Shown here one piece after another: positions 9,979-25,200 of a stretch of 44,008 bases of DNA. Position 1 is the first letter of the stretch; each line of letters starts with the position of its first letter. The stretch covers positions 1,520 through 45,527 of the forward strand of contig FLMG01002722.1 in assembly GCA_900088475.1 (NCBI GenBank), read 5' to 3'. The position numbers were made by a program, and so were the translations under genes. The notes below the pieces were generated by a model. That model searched no databases, was not told the DNA's origin, and saw only the letters and a list, made by a program, of their open reading frames with translations. Origin of the DNA: Hyphochytrium catenoides (lineage: Eukaryota; Sar; Hyphochytriomycetes; Hyphochytriales; Hyphochytriaceae).

Positions 9979-12900
9979 CTATTCCCGTCGTCGGTAGTCT
10001 TTATCCTTCTCTAAGGACTCCTTCAGCCTCTCAAGGTCCTCTTTCCATAAGTCCTGAGGAGAGGACGTTTTTAGCTTCTCTAAGGCTGCTGCTTTCGTCT
10101 TAAACTCTTTCTGCAGCTGTGACACTTTTTCCATAGTGAAGGCCACGATGGGCGTGTTCAGGAGATAATCATACGCCTGTGTGGACGGGAGGGTATTGAG
10201 AGAAGAGAGAGAGAGATGGGTCGGACATCTGGAGAAGGACTCAAAGAATGACGCTCAACCTGGAGGTGTAAGACAGACTAACATTCAGTGTCGAGGAAGA
10301 CAAATAAAGTACCTTATCGTCTTGTTCAACAGCTATATTCTCAGATGAAGAACCATCTGCTAATTCTTGATCAATCTGGGCAGAGTTATGGGAAGATCAA
10401 GGAAGGTAAGGTTGAGGTCCACCCAAACACAGAGACGAGGAATGAGTGTTATGAATGAACGAAACATTATCACTTACGTTATCTAGATCCTGGTCCGTCT
10501 TCTGGCTAAACTTGTCAGCAGGATCATAACCTTGGGCGGCCAGAAGCTGCACTACTGCAGCTTTGGATCTGCCCGACCGTGTTATATCCAACATTCCGCT
10601 GGAGATCTCTTGTGCGAAACGCACCTAGAATGACACAAGTACAAGAGTCAAACGCGGTTTCCAGGAGCTAGACGCACAAGGGTACAGAGGGAAGGAAGAC
10701 ATGGCACTCCGAACGGCTGGGTAGCGGTCCAAATAAAGATGCGAGGCAAGGGATTGTCAGGGACTCTTCTTCGGCTCTTACTTTGTTCTGCAGCTTGCGG
10801 ATCTCCCTAGCCAGTTCTGCCTCAACAACCTTTTTTCTGTTCTCATAGAACTCTAGGCGCACATTATAGAACTCCTGGGTAAGGAGAAAACGTCTAGTCA
10901 GAGCGTTCCACAGGGACCAGAGACGAGGGCATACGTAGAGCAAGGAACGAAGAGGATGTGGAGTTATTGCTCGAGAATTTCCGCAGGAATAAGGGAGAGC
11001 CACATCTTGCAGGGTGGCCGGGGAAGCAGTCAAGTTGCACATCGCAAAGAGGCTCGCAAATAGACGAAGAGGTGAAAAGAAGAGTGCGGAGACCTTCAGT
11101 ATGTCTAGCACCGTGTCATATTTCTTAATGGCTCCAGTGGAATCAAACGCGTGCATATTTGTGGTCAAAAGCTGGCTGCATGTTACGGGTTTCATGGTCA
11201 GAAACTGCCCCGCCGGTATAATAGAGTAGTGAAGGCAAAAGGACTGTTCAGACGACAGAGATCTGAACGGAAGAGACAAGACTCCAAAAGTAAATTAAGC
11301 CTTTGCCCATGCTTCATCTTCTACAGCCTGTCACTTTACTAGGCAGGCATGGCTAGAGAAAGAGAGAAGAGAGACAGTAGGAACATAGGGTTCGGTCTTA
11401 CTTTTGAAGTTTGAAAAACTTATGGTACCCAACAGCCTCAGCCTCTTGTGCTGCTTGCCGAGTGAGCTGCACCACAAAGTCGACGGAATGCTCTGTGTGG
11501 TACTCTTTGAATCCCCGAACCTCAGCTTTGGAGACCAGAGATATCTTCGCAGACGGAAGCGCGGGTTGACCAGCGCAAACAGTAAGGAAGAGGCGGTGAC
11601 AAGGAGGGATTTAAGCGTGAGGTGAGGGAGAGCACCAAAAGCCTCTTTTCGCTCTGTCACTCTTCCCTTCGGTGGCGGCCCATCCTATTCTGGGCAGGTC
11701 ATATCTTTCTTTTCTGTCTCTCTCCCTGAACAACTAACTCCTCTGTGCCTATAGTCCTGAAGTCTTACCAGGAAATCTTTGAAGTCCTCTGTCCACTTGC
11801 CCACTGGCAGCTCTGAAATGCGGAGTTCAGTAGCTGACTTCTTGGTGCAAATGCCAGTTGTAACATAGACGCCTTGAAGAACCAGAGAATGCGGCGTTTA
11901 GTCTACCGGAACCCCCACCGAGGTCTAGAGGAAAAGAAGACAAGCAAGCAGAATGTAACCTCGGCGGGAACGAAGGCAGCAATAATAAGGAAGGTGGGAG
12001 TATGAAGAGACGGAGAGACTGCTACAAAGCCCACCCTGCTTTTCTCCTTCCCGTATGGTTCCCTTAAAGCCCTTAATCCAAGGGATCATCTTCTTGGGCT
12101 CCTCGCCGTCAAGCATCCTCTTCAGGTTGTCAATCAGCTCCAGAGGATGATGTGGAGGCACCGATGTGGACCATCCAGTCCCGACTCCATCACTACCGTT
12201 TACCAAGAGCAGGGGAATAACGGGGACATAATACTCTGGCTCCACAACCGTCCCGTCATCCTCTATGTACCTTGAACGCCGTATGAAACGGAGACAAGAA
12301 GCGTAAGCAAAGTATCTCAGGAGAACTAAAGGACGCGGAAGTAGTGCTGGCGTAAAGAAATGGGAGGCCAAGCGATGACAAGAGAACAGAGGAAAACTGA
12401 ACACCCTAGGACGGTTTGCCTTGTTAATATGGCTATAAAGAGATATTGAGAGGGCAATGGCAAGTAGCGAAGATAGCAATGAATTGGCATGCATGAATAG
12501 TACCAGGTCAGTCTATGATGGAGAAAAACAATGCGTGGGTCTAAGAGATCCTTACTTTAGCAGCTTCTCGTCACTTTCTAAGAAAACCTTGCGTGTATGA
12601 GGGCCAAGCTTGGTAAAGATGTATCTGACGCAAGTTGAACAAAGTCAGAACAAGGAGCAAGTGGGCAAGTGTCCTCGCCTATCTTCCAGTCCGCCGCAGT
12701 CCATAACACGTCACCACCTTGGCTCGTCAGCATTTCAAACGTAAGCCTAGCTTACCTTGACCGAGCTGCATCCTTGCCGCCTTGCAACCGTGTACCAAAC
12801 TGTCCCGCCGGGAAGAGTAGAGGGACGTTGTTGGAACCTACAAAGTCCTATAGTCACGGCAGAGGGAAGCTAGGTAAGGATAGTGAATGAGATACAGGGG

Positions 12901-15900
12901 AAGCAAGTGGGCAGGGAAGAAAGGGTACCACTCCTAAGAGTCCTGATGACTGTGGATTGGCTAATGATAAAGGACAGCTGTTATATTTATATAGTATATA
13001 GTAAGTTGGATGGGAAGGAGGAAAAAATGAAGACGAATGAAGTCCCTGCAATTGTAAAGACAGGGGCATTCTCTCACCTGAGCCATCGAGGTAATGGTCA
13101 TATGGAGAGAGACTTCTCCATGATTGTAAGCAGTTTGTTCTGCGCAGTAACCAGCAAGTTGCGCGACCTTGACTTCCTTCACAGCATTTTTCTGCGGGAA
13201 GAGATAGTGAACGATCGAGCTTCCAGATAAGAAATAGCATCACTAGGACCGGAAGGCTGTTCCTGCTAGCTTTTAACTTGGCCCGTTGTCTCGAAGTGCT
13301 GAGTTTGTACTATGGGGAGAGTGCATTGAACCTGGTCTCCCTATGCTAAGTGTATGTCCGGCAGCTGTACTCTCCACCTCGCATCCAACGCAAAGCTCTC
13401 TCTCTCTGCTCAAACCAGCAGTGAAGTCGCACCTTAAAGCAGCCAAAGAGAACTTTTCTCTGGGACGGCTTGAGACCATCTATGACAGAGGGCAGAGATC
13501 GTTCGTTGTCCGCCGATGAGAACTAATATGAATAGAGAGAGATCATGAGCGTGAAAGCAGTAATCCACCGCTATGATGAAGAGACTTGCGATGATACTCA
13601 TTCTCTACTTCTCCGCATTTTTACTCTTTCCCTTTCACGAATGTCTTCACACCGCCTCCCTTTATTGCTCTCCTACCTGTATGAGTTCCTTATTGACAAA
13701 GTCCGAGTATGTGACTGTTCCGTGGCTAACGTCCAAGAATGTATCCGGTGAATACTTTTCCAGCCATCGCTTGCGATCTGTGACCTGGACGAGAATAGGA
13801 AGCGCGGGGAATAGGGAAACTTTACATTCTAAAGTACTTACAAGGGACGCGCATTAGCTGGAAGAGCTTTTACACTAAATTAGAATCCTCAAGGACGTTT
13901 CAAACGCCAGACAACGGAAAAGCGACAGTTCAATGGGGAAGTGATGTTACACCACGAAGCTATCCTACAGCTAGACCAGTGCCCAATCAAAAGTGTCTTA
14001 TTATGGTTTCCTCACCCTTGTCTTATTGAAAGCCATGTCAATGAGGTCCTCGTCCTCCATCCCACTGTACGTGAATGTCACGCGATGTCGGTCCAGTTGG
14101 CCAAAATATTCTCGGGCCTCTGCACTGGTGCTGGTTCCTAAACCCTTATAGTACTTGATCTGCCAGCCAGCCAATCCTGAGGAGGAAACACAAGAAATTA
14201 GTACTGATAGAGTGTAAGAAGTACAAAGAAGCGAAGAGAATTGGGGCGATGTAACCAAGAAGGTTCTTTGAGAACGTTAAAGGGTTTATGTAAACAGCAA
14301 CCGCGCCAGCACCTACTCTGGGTTATAGCACATAGACAGACAAGAGGGATTCAATTTTGCTAGCCTTCACCTTTGGGACTCTCGAGCATTTCCTTGCGCC
14401 AAGTCTGGAACTCCGGAATAGAGAAAAAAGAGTGCACCTCGGCCCCTTTCTTTGCTTTGATGATGGGCGTGATGAACTCCGTAAGGAACCCGTCAACTTC
14501 CAGGAGCTACGAAACGGAAGAGAACACGAATGAATTTCAGTGTTCTAATCTGTCTACTTAGTGATCTAACGTGTCTTAACATCTGATGACTCTCTTTATA
14601 AGCGCGAGATCTCTGCCTTACTAACCTTTGGCCAAAAGGTGTGGAAGAAATTGATAAGGAGGCCCTTAATGTGGGATCCGTCATGGTCCTGATCTGTCAT
14701 CAGCATAATTCGACCGTATCTAGGAGCAATGATGTCAGCGGCTCGACCCTTGCGGTTGCTGAGTCGCTTTTACTAAATGATAGAGATCCAACTCGATTAC
14801 GAACCTGAGCTCTTCTCTCTCTTTCGCTGTCTCATACGTCTTATTGAAGTTGAGGCCAATAATGGAGCAAAGGCTCACGATTTCCTGGTTCTGACTCACG
14901 GCTTTCAAGGACGCCCCTCGAACATTCAACACCTTGCCCCTTAGGGGGAATACTCCGTACTTATCTCTTCCGATGACACTCAGACCAGCGACAGCGAAGG
15001 CTTTGGCACTATCTAGAGTGTGGATTAAGTTGCGGAGGATAAATAGAGGATGCAAAAGGTTGATGCGTTAGAGAGGAATAGGATAGGAGTAGGGCAAGAA
15101 GAGAAAATGAACCCAGCGAAGGTACGATGCAGGATGAACTATGTAGGTAAGAGACGTAGCCTGATCCTATCAATCATCCATAACTAACTCAACTCTAAAT
15201 AACGTAAATAAAGGCAGTGAGATAAGAAGCCTCGCGATGGATCAGAGACATACTCTCCTACCTCCCTCTGTCAAGATAAGAGTACAATCCTTGCTTTTTG
15301 AGGTTCCAGCGTCATTTGCATCCTCCAGCTTGGGAATAAGAAGAAGGCTTCCTTTCCCTTTTGGCGCCTTTTTAAGGACGTTTTGTTTCTGTCGAGCTTG
15401 CGCCCAGCTTACCACGAGTTCTACGATGCCAGAAGAAGCGATGACCTCTCTGCAGAAAATCTGTTAGGAGCGGGAAGCACGAGAGGAATGCTGCGATGTC
15501 TGGGCTAATGAAGGTCAGACGGGGATAGAGAGAAGAATGGTAAGCAGGCTAGCAGAGCAAGAGAGGTTGGCACCGGATGCGATCGAAGACCATATCCACC
15601 GCAGTGAAGAAATAGAATTTAGATGTAAATGACCGACGGCCAACTCGAAAGGAGACCGGGTCCATTACTTTCTGAACTTGCTGCTAAGAATAGCCGCTGA
15701 GCCAAACAGATGGGGCTTGGAGGTCAGGAACTCCTTCATCTGGTTATCGAAGGTAGGATTCTCTATCAAACAATTCACAAATAGACAACAGTGGGCCTTC
15801 ACCTAGTAATAACATTCGGAGTTTGCAAAAAGAGAAGGCGAAAGCACTGAAAGTTAGAAACGGTGAGTGTTGGAGGAGATCAACAAAGGAACCCTACATG

Positions 15901-18397
15901 TGCAGGTGTGACGTTAAGATCTTTGTGCTTTTGGTTGATATAATCCGCCAGGCTCTTCGCCACCTGGTCCAGCACATAATTCGCATGTGATCCGCCACGT
16001 GTGGTGAACATATTGTTCACAAAGGTAACCTACAGGGCAGAACGGAAGTTTGTGAACAAAGAACTGAGTGTTATCTACCGCTCAATACGGTTGGTACTAC
16101 TACGAAGAGACACGCTTACTACTGCTACGGAGAGACGCTGTAGTGGATAGTTTATCAAGACAAAGAAGCTCAAAGGGTAAATTGGGAATGAGATTTAAGC
16201 GTATGAGAGCAGTGTTGCCCGAGACACAACAGAGGCTTCTGGAACAATGTACGATGGTGACAAACTGTGAACGTGAGCTTCTCCAGTTCAGTCGTACCTG
16301 CTGCAGCCCGTTAGGGGATGGCATAAGAGCTACTTCCCAGCGGTCATTAAGTCTCGCATAGTGTACGGGTGGAGGAGGAATGTCTCTGCTCTTCTCTCCT
16401 TTCGCCTTCTCTCTCCGTTCTTTCTCAACCATAGCATCTCGATAGAGATTCACATACTCTAAAAAGTTCTTGGGCTTAACCGCCTCTCCGTTCAGACAGA
16501 CTGTGACACCTTGAACACACCCAGCAATGTCCAGCACTCTCCTCTTCATGAGTTCTACGGTATTGTCATGGCTGCTCTCGATCTCAAAGCCTGGCAAGAA
16601 TGGATGCGAAGTGCAGCGATGTGAATACACGAGAAGAGAGAATGCTTCAGAGAAGCTTTGAGAGACGAGAGTGCAACATGCGGCCGAGCCTCCTATCCCA
16701 AAAAGTTTACACCTTAATCCCCTGCCCCTTTCCACTAGCAACATGGTCTCTCTACTCGCTTGTTCTGGATCTCTCTTTAGAAGATCTCTATTCATTTTTT
16801 AGCATGTCAGAAGTGTACGTACGGCTAAGATCAGGAACAAACGTGACGCGCGTGAAATCTTTTTCGCCGTCTTTCAACTTTGTTATCTCTGCCTTATCTT
16901 TCTCTTGCATGTTATTTCTCCAGACCTGTGAAGATGATAGTGAGCTTAGGGATTCCAAGGCAGTGTATTTCTCAAAGCCAAAGAGGGAGAGACTCATGGG
17001 GGAGACTACGAGAAGGTGGCTCCCACGTATCAAAGTACCGCACTGAGACTCCCAAGAGCAGCAGGGATCAATCAGAAGAATGTTGAGTACCTGCTTAAAC
17101 TTAAGTCCGGTGGAAGAGTCTGCCGTCTCGACCATGAACTCAGAACTGAAGATATTAGTCAGCTTCGCGCCATAGCCATGCCGACCGCCAGTCAGTCGCG
17201 CCACCTCATCGTCGAAGTTGGAGCCCGTTAACAGACTTCCGAACACCAACTCGGGGACGTATACGCCTGGAAGCTAGGTAAGTAAAGTGCTGCACATATG
17301 ACGATCAATAGAAGAGCAACGGCCATCAAAGGTGCCTCTGATTTATAAAAAAGACAGGAGTGAAAAGACTAGAGGAGAGCCTTGGGCCATCTAAACTAGA
17401 TATCTACCATATGGCGTTCTCATGGATAATGAAGCACTGACGTAGGCATCCAACGAGCGAGAGAACAAAGTATGAAGCGCAGGGACGGAAGGAGTCCGAA
17501 GAAGGGGGTAAATGGAGGCCAGTACCTCATAAGCATTATCCCTAGCTCGCAGTGGGCAAGAAAGCAAAGCCGCCAAGAGTGGAAGAGGCAGTAGGAGATT
17601 AAGGGCAAGAGAAAGCCAAGGCCCCCATAATTCTATCCTTTGCCATTGATGATGACTCGGATTGTCCTGTGACCACGCACCTTCCTCTTTGTGCTTTTGC
17701 ACGGTGATTCCTCGGCCATCGTTCATCACTGACACCCGGAGATGGCCGTCATCTTCATAGTTAATGTTTACGTCAATCCTTTTCATGCCTGGATCTCTCA
17801 TCTTGTTGTCCGCGGCATTCACTAGAATCTCGTCAAAAATCTTGAACAGCGCAGGGACATATTCAAGCTCCTTAGAGACCATTCGCTCTTTCTTTGCATC
17901 ATAGAGCCACATCGTTTCCTTGATGCTCTCCACGGAGCCAACGTACATGCCTGGGGCCGGAGGAGAGACGAGGTAGGCGAAACATGAGGCGTCTAGTGCT
18001 GAGAGATAGGACTTGGGGTGCGATGGGGCGCAAGGTATAGGAGAGAAGACCTACGGACACGGGCCAAGAGGGGACACGAAGGGCATTGATAAAGGAGAAC
18101 ATGCAGCTAAAGGATGTTACCTGGTCGAAGGAGAACATGCTCTACCGGCGTCTTCCGTTGATAAAGTTCTTCTATCGTCTTCTCTTTGGAAGCAGCTGCA
18201 GATGCCTTCGTACTCAGCGAGGACCCATGGACCGAAGCCAACACACGAAGCCTACTACCACAAGATGAAGCAGTAACTCCTGCAGCGGCGGAGATGGGAT
18301 AGAGCCATCTCTTAGAGCCTCCGCGCGGAAGCACTAGAGCAGTCAACCGCATTGCGGCGACCTTGCCGCCGCCGACATTGACCGCCCTGGAGATCAT
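9979..18397 (-). CDS. TOP2: DNA topoisomerase II (type IIA)
   Basis: It passes one DNA duplex through another, using ATP. I resolved 25 exons (5' to 3'): 18397-18121, 17950-17681, 17266-17091, 16925-16823, 16590-16298, 16029-15898, 15802-15669, 15449-15262, 15012-14805, 14719-14626, 14506-14371, 14176-14016, 13784-13677, 13522-13433, 13191-13078, 12847-12756, 12624-12556, 12270-12035, 11872-11769, 11544-11402, 11175-11094, 10874-10782, 10624-10478, 10375-10313 and 10176-9979. All phases agree and give 1236 aa. Motifs: [16 protein letters not shown] and [10 protein letters not shown] (GHKL ATPase); ILTEGDSAK and TDQDHDGSH (TOPRIM); catalytic Tyr860 in SRYIFTKL. The QTK-loop reads QMK (438-440). 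Residues 1-70 are basic with no Asp or Glu. The protein ends just after DLWKEDL, so the long C-terminal tail of nuclear homologues is absent. An in-frame stop lies upstream of the ATG. Confidence 0.97.
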
Positions 18398-19164
18398 CTC
18401 TCCGACCTGGTCACCGCAAGCTTGACCCCGCCCTCACTGCAGAGGCTCTCATCCACCTTGTACCGCTCCGATTCACCTTTGCAACGTAGAGTGAGAACGG
18501 GATAGGTCCAGGAAGGCCCATCGCTTGACGTCTGCTGGGTGATGACGCCGCAGTGAGCTGTCACGAGGTTTATCGTCAGGTCATCAGAAGCTGCTTCTGG
18601 AAGCTTGATGATGGCTTCTGATGGCGGATCTGACTCTCACTCCCACAGCCTTTGGCGCGGACCACCGCCAATAACACACATCAACCTTCTGATCTGATAA
18701 CTAAAGACTAGCACCAGTAATAGGTTACTGACCAGTGACAAGAGGTCTGATTTTCAAGGTGGATTCCGGAATACTACATTAGAGTAATTGGTTATCCCGT
18801 TCTATAAAGGCCCAAACCCGGGATTCATGGGTTAGAAAAATCTCGAGCAAGATCATTTTCCCCTGGGGCTGCGGTCTCGCTCTCCAGCCATCAGATCATC
18901 ACTGCGCCATCCCAGTCTGGAGGCCGGAGGACGAAGCACAGGAGACAGCCAGATCTCTTCGACAGGCAGCAGGGCGTTAGCGCTAGTCCTCCTTCCCGCT
19001 CTGTTACCCTTCCGATAGCACAGGGCGGTAACTCTACTGCGCTATCGACTCTTCAGCAGTTAAGCGGCGACTGAGGATTGTGCGACCAGTTACGAGTTAG
19101 TTGACGGACCAGCGGCCTGTCGAGTATCATTAGAGTACATTCCCAGCAGAGTGACAAGGTCAAA
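18398..19164. promoter_or_regulatory. divergent intergenic region between TOP2 and lysyl-tRNA synthetase
   Basis: About 770 bp separate the two start codons, which point away from each other, so both promoters should lie here. No TATA box is obvious. A 9-bp inverted repeat (ATCAGAAGC at 18583-18591, GCTTCTGAT at 18614-18622) stands out. On the - strand, 18397-18636 is an 80-codon open frame with balanced amino-acid composition but no ATG (see findings). Confidence 0.5.
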
Positions 19165-22057
<2,893 letters not shown>

Positions 22058-22261
22058 CCACGTCAACAGAATGGATAGAAAAGTATGGCAGAGGAGAAAG
22101 GAAAGACGAGTGAGATAGGAGAGGAGGATGAGGTGGTTCTTAGTGTCAGTTAGAGTTAAGCGTTATCAAAGAAACCTGCAATGGGGCAACGAGGGTCTAA
22201 TAATAATTAATGACAGTCTGTTAGAGCTTCCTGGGCCTGGGTATATTTCCTTTCTGCCGAA

Positions 22262-25200
22262 CTAGGGCCAAAAATTGCCTTTGACATCTGGAAGAGTCAG
22301 GCGAGCGAGTGAGGCGGCGGAGGATCTTCTCCTCGCCCTTGGTACAGGAGCTGCCGCTTGTTCAGCAAGCGACACTGAGGTTGAAGAGGAAGGAGACACC
22401 GTCTCTTCTTTTGTCACCCCTATTTGCCGCTCTTGCTCGTTCTGGACAATTGGTTTCTCTGTGGTCGTGCTGACGGCTTCTGTTCTCTCGGCAGTGGCCT
22501 CTCGCGTCCTCTCCACCGTACCGACTTTCTGCTCTCCCGTTTCTTCAAAGATTGGTGAGGGAGAGACGATGCCACTTAATCTTCGTTCTACAACTTTAGA
22601 TGTGCTCTTTCTTCTCTCCAAGGCTCTCCCTGCTTCCAGTAGTTCCCCCTCACTACCAAGGTTATCATCCTTCATGGCCGGGGAGGGGGAAAGAGAGAAG
22701 GAAGAGCGAGAACGGCTCTTTAACTTTTGCGAAGAAGATGCAGGTGAAGCGGCTCTTCTGCTTCCGTCACGGGCCTGGGAACAGTAGGAGATTAGAATGA
22801 TGAGAGTTTGGAAAGCGCGGTCAGCAGGGAGAGAGAATAGAGCATTTGTACGATCTGAAGGTTGGTTGGCTGACGCAAGGAAGTGTAGAGGAAGAGAGAA
22901 ATAGACCAGGCGGAAGGGAGTGCAGGGAAGAGAAACAGACCTTTCTGTCAGGGAGAGGTGCTGTCAGTAGTCTCTGCAGCATAACTTCAGAGCTTTCCCC
23001 TCTCTTCCCACAGACTCTTCCATACTTCTCAGAATAAACAGAAAGAGAGAAGAAGACTCCAGGAGCAGAGCCTTCCCTCCGCCCAGGAGACGACGGAAGA
23101 GAGAGTTCCCCAATCCCTTTCTTCTTCGCGAAGTCGGCGGCAGAGCAGTGATGGACGAAGCACTCGTCAATGATTGACTTTATATCCTAGAAGGAGCAAG
23201 AAGAAAGAGCAGGTCCGTTGATAGAGTTAGGGACCAAGACCGAGACAAGATAAAAAAACCATGGAAAGAACAGGACCAGTTTTAGCGGAGGATCTATGCA
23301 TGAGAAGAGAAGAGAGCTCAACCGGGGCAGCCAGGAAGGTGCCGATGAGAGCGCATAGCAGTGAAGACGGACAGGACAGGGATAGGGCATATAAGACATT
23401 AAGATGGAGCTAGAAGTAGAACGGTTTTGCTTCGAAGAATGTCCGAACGAAAGAGCGAGTCAGGAGAAGAGGAGGAGCAGCAGCGCTAACTGCAAATCCT
23501 CTCCTTTCTTACGGCAAAGAAGATGGCAGTGCCCTCATAGAGCTCGACCTCCTCTTTCTCTTCTCTGACGGATCCTCCCGAGGATCGCGCGGACGTCAAG
23601 GCAGTGAGTGTACGACTAAGGCGTCGGCCAAAGATAGGCAACGCAGAGGAAGCCGAGGGCATTAAAGGAGAGCTCGAGGTCATTGGGGACGGCGGTGGAA
23701 CAGAGGTTGGCTGGCCAGAGAGCAGCAGTGGTGCGCTGGTAGACATCGCTAAAGAGGTCCAAGCTTTGACTTCCGACTTGAAATAAAACTTGTGGAAAGC
23801 AACCCAGGCTCCTCCATCAGCGTCCTGCATCGTCAGCAGAAGTGTCAACGATCCAGACAATGCGTGAATGAACGGAAAGAGAGAGAGAAAAAGAGAAAGA
23901 GTGCGCCCATCGAAAGCTGACATTGCTTCGACACCTGTCCGTAGTACCAAGATATCGCGCCATGAAATACAAAGACAATCACCCAGAAACTCAACCCACT
24001 ACGCCGGCGCCTCAGGAAAAAGGAAACTTGGCGCTCTCTAACATGGGAGAAACGGAGCAGCAAGAGGAAGACAAAGAGCTAGTTTATGAATGGTCAAGCA
24101 CAGAGGTGTGAAGCGCAAGAGTAGTAAGCAAGCTCAGTGTATGAGGAGAAACCTCCGCACCTTAAAGAACGCCAAAGGATCAATTGGCCTTCGCAAGGTT
24201 CCCTTATCTTTCCCTCGCTGTTTGAACCTTCTCGCCCTGGCCGTTGCTCCGCCGTTATCACTCTCTCTCGCTCTCTCTCTCCCTCCAATCTCTCTCTCTT
24301 TCTCTCCTTCCGAGATCATAGGCTTATGGGCGCTCAACGGCTGGTTCAAGGAGAAAGAGAAGTTCCCAATAGGAAGATCTCCACGAGACCGGGAAAGGCT
24401 TATCTTCTCCACGAAGCGAAAGGGAGGCCGACCTAGCTCCTCCTTCCGTTTGGTGATCTCACTGTCCTGTCCACCGTCAGCTCCTTTTCCCCGAACAGAC
24501 TGCGACGAGGAAGCAGAAGAGGAAGATGATAGAGAGGGAGGTGGCCGGAGAAAACTGTGGAGGCAGTCTAGACATTGCTTTGAAGGCTTCGAAGCATCAT
24601 GTCGGTAGCAGAGGCGAAGAAGGGATGAGATTGACTCTGGAGGCTCAAACGGTGGGACCACTCGCTGCTTCTGCGGCCAGGATATCTCTACCTTCACTCC
24701 CTCTTTATCTTTCAACTCATCCATGGACGTAGAGAACGAGGAAAGAGAGACGGAGGATGAAGGGAGAGCAGGAGAAGTCCCGACGGGTCTTGTCGTGGCT
24801 TCTCCAAAACCTTTTACGATGGGAGTAAGGCTAGAGGACGCGGAGCGAGCAGTAGAGAGAGGCTTCGCCCTCTGTTCGTCCTTTCTTTCCTCTCCTATCG
24901 TCGTTTCCTTCTCCCTGTCTCCTTCCGCATTCTCGAGTATGGCAGTGATGGATCCACCTAAGGTTTGACTAGCAGTAGGAAATGAAGCAAGTAAGGGAGC
25001 TCGAGGAGGCAGCGCAGAAAGGGAGAAAGAGAAAGGGAACTGGTCCTGCGCGGTGGACCTTCTCCGCTTCGGCTCTCTCCGACTTTCCTCTGCGGTCGAC
25101 CTGTCGTCCGCTGGTGCTTTTTGCTCTCGAAGTTTTCTCTTTCTCACGGCACGACCTTCTCTGTCTAGCAACGGAGATGGAGAGACATCGCCCCTGTGCC

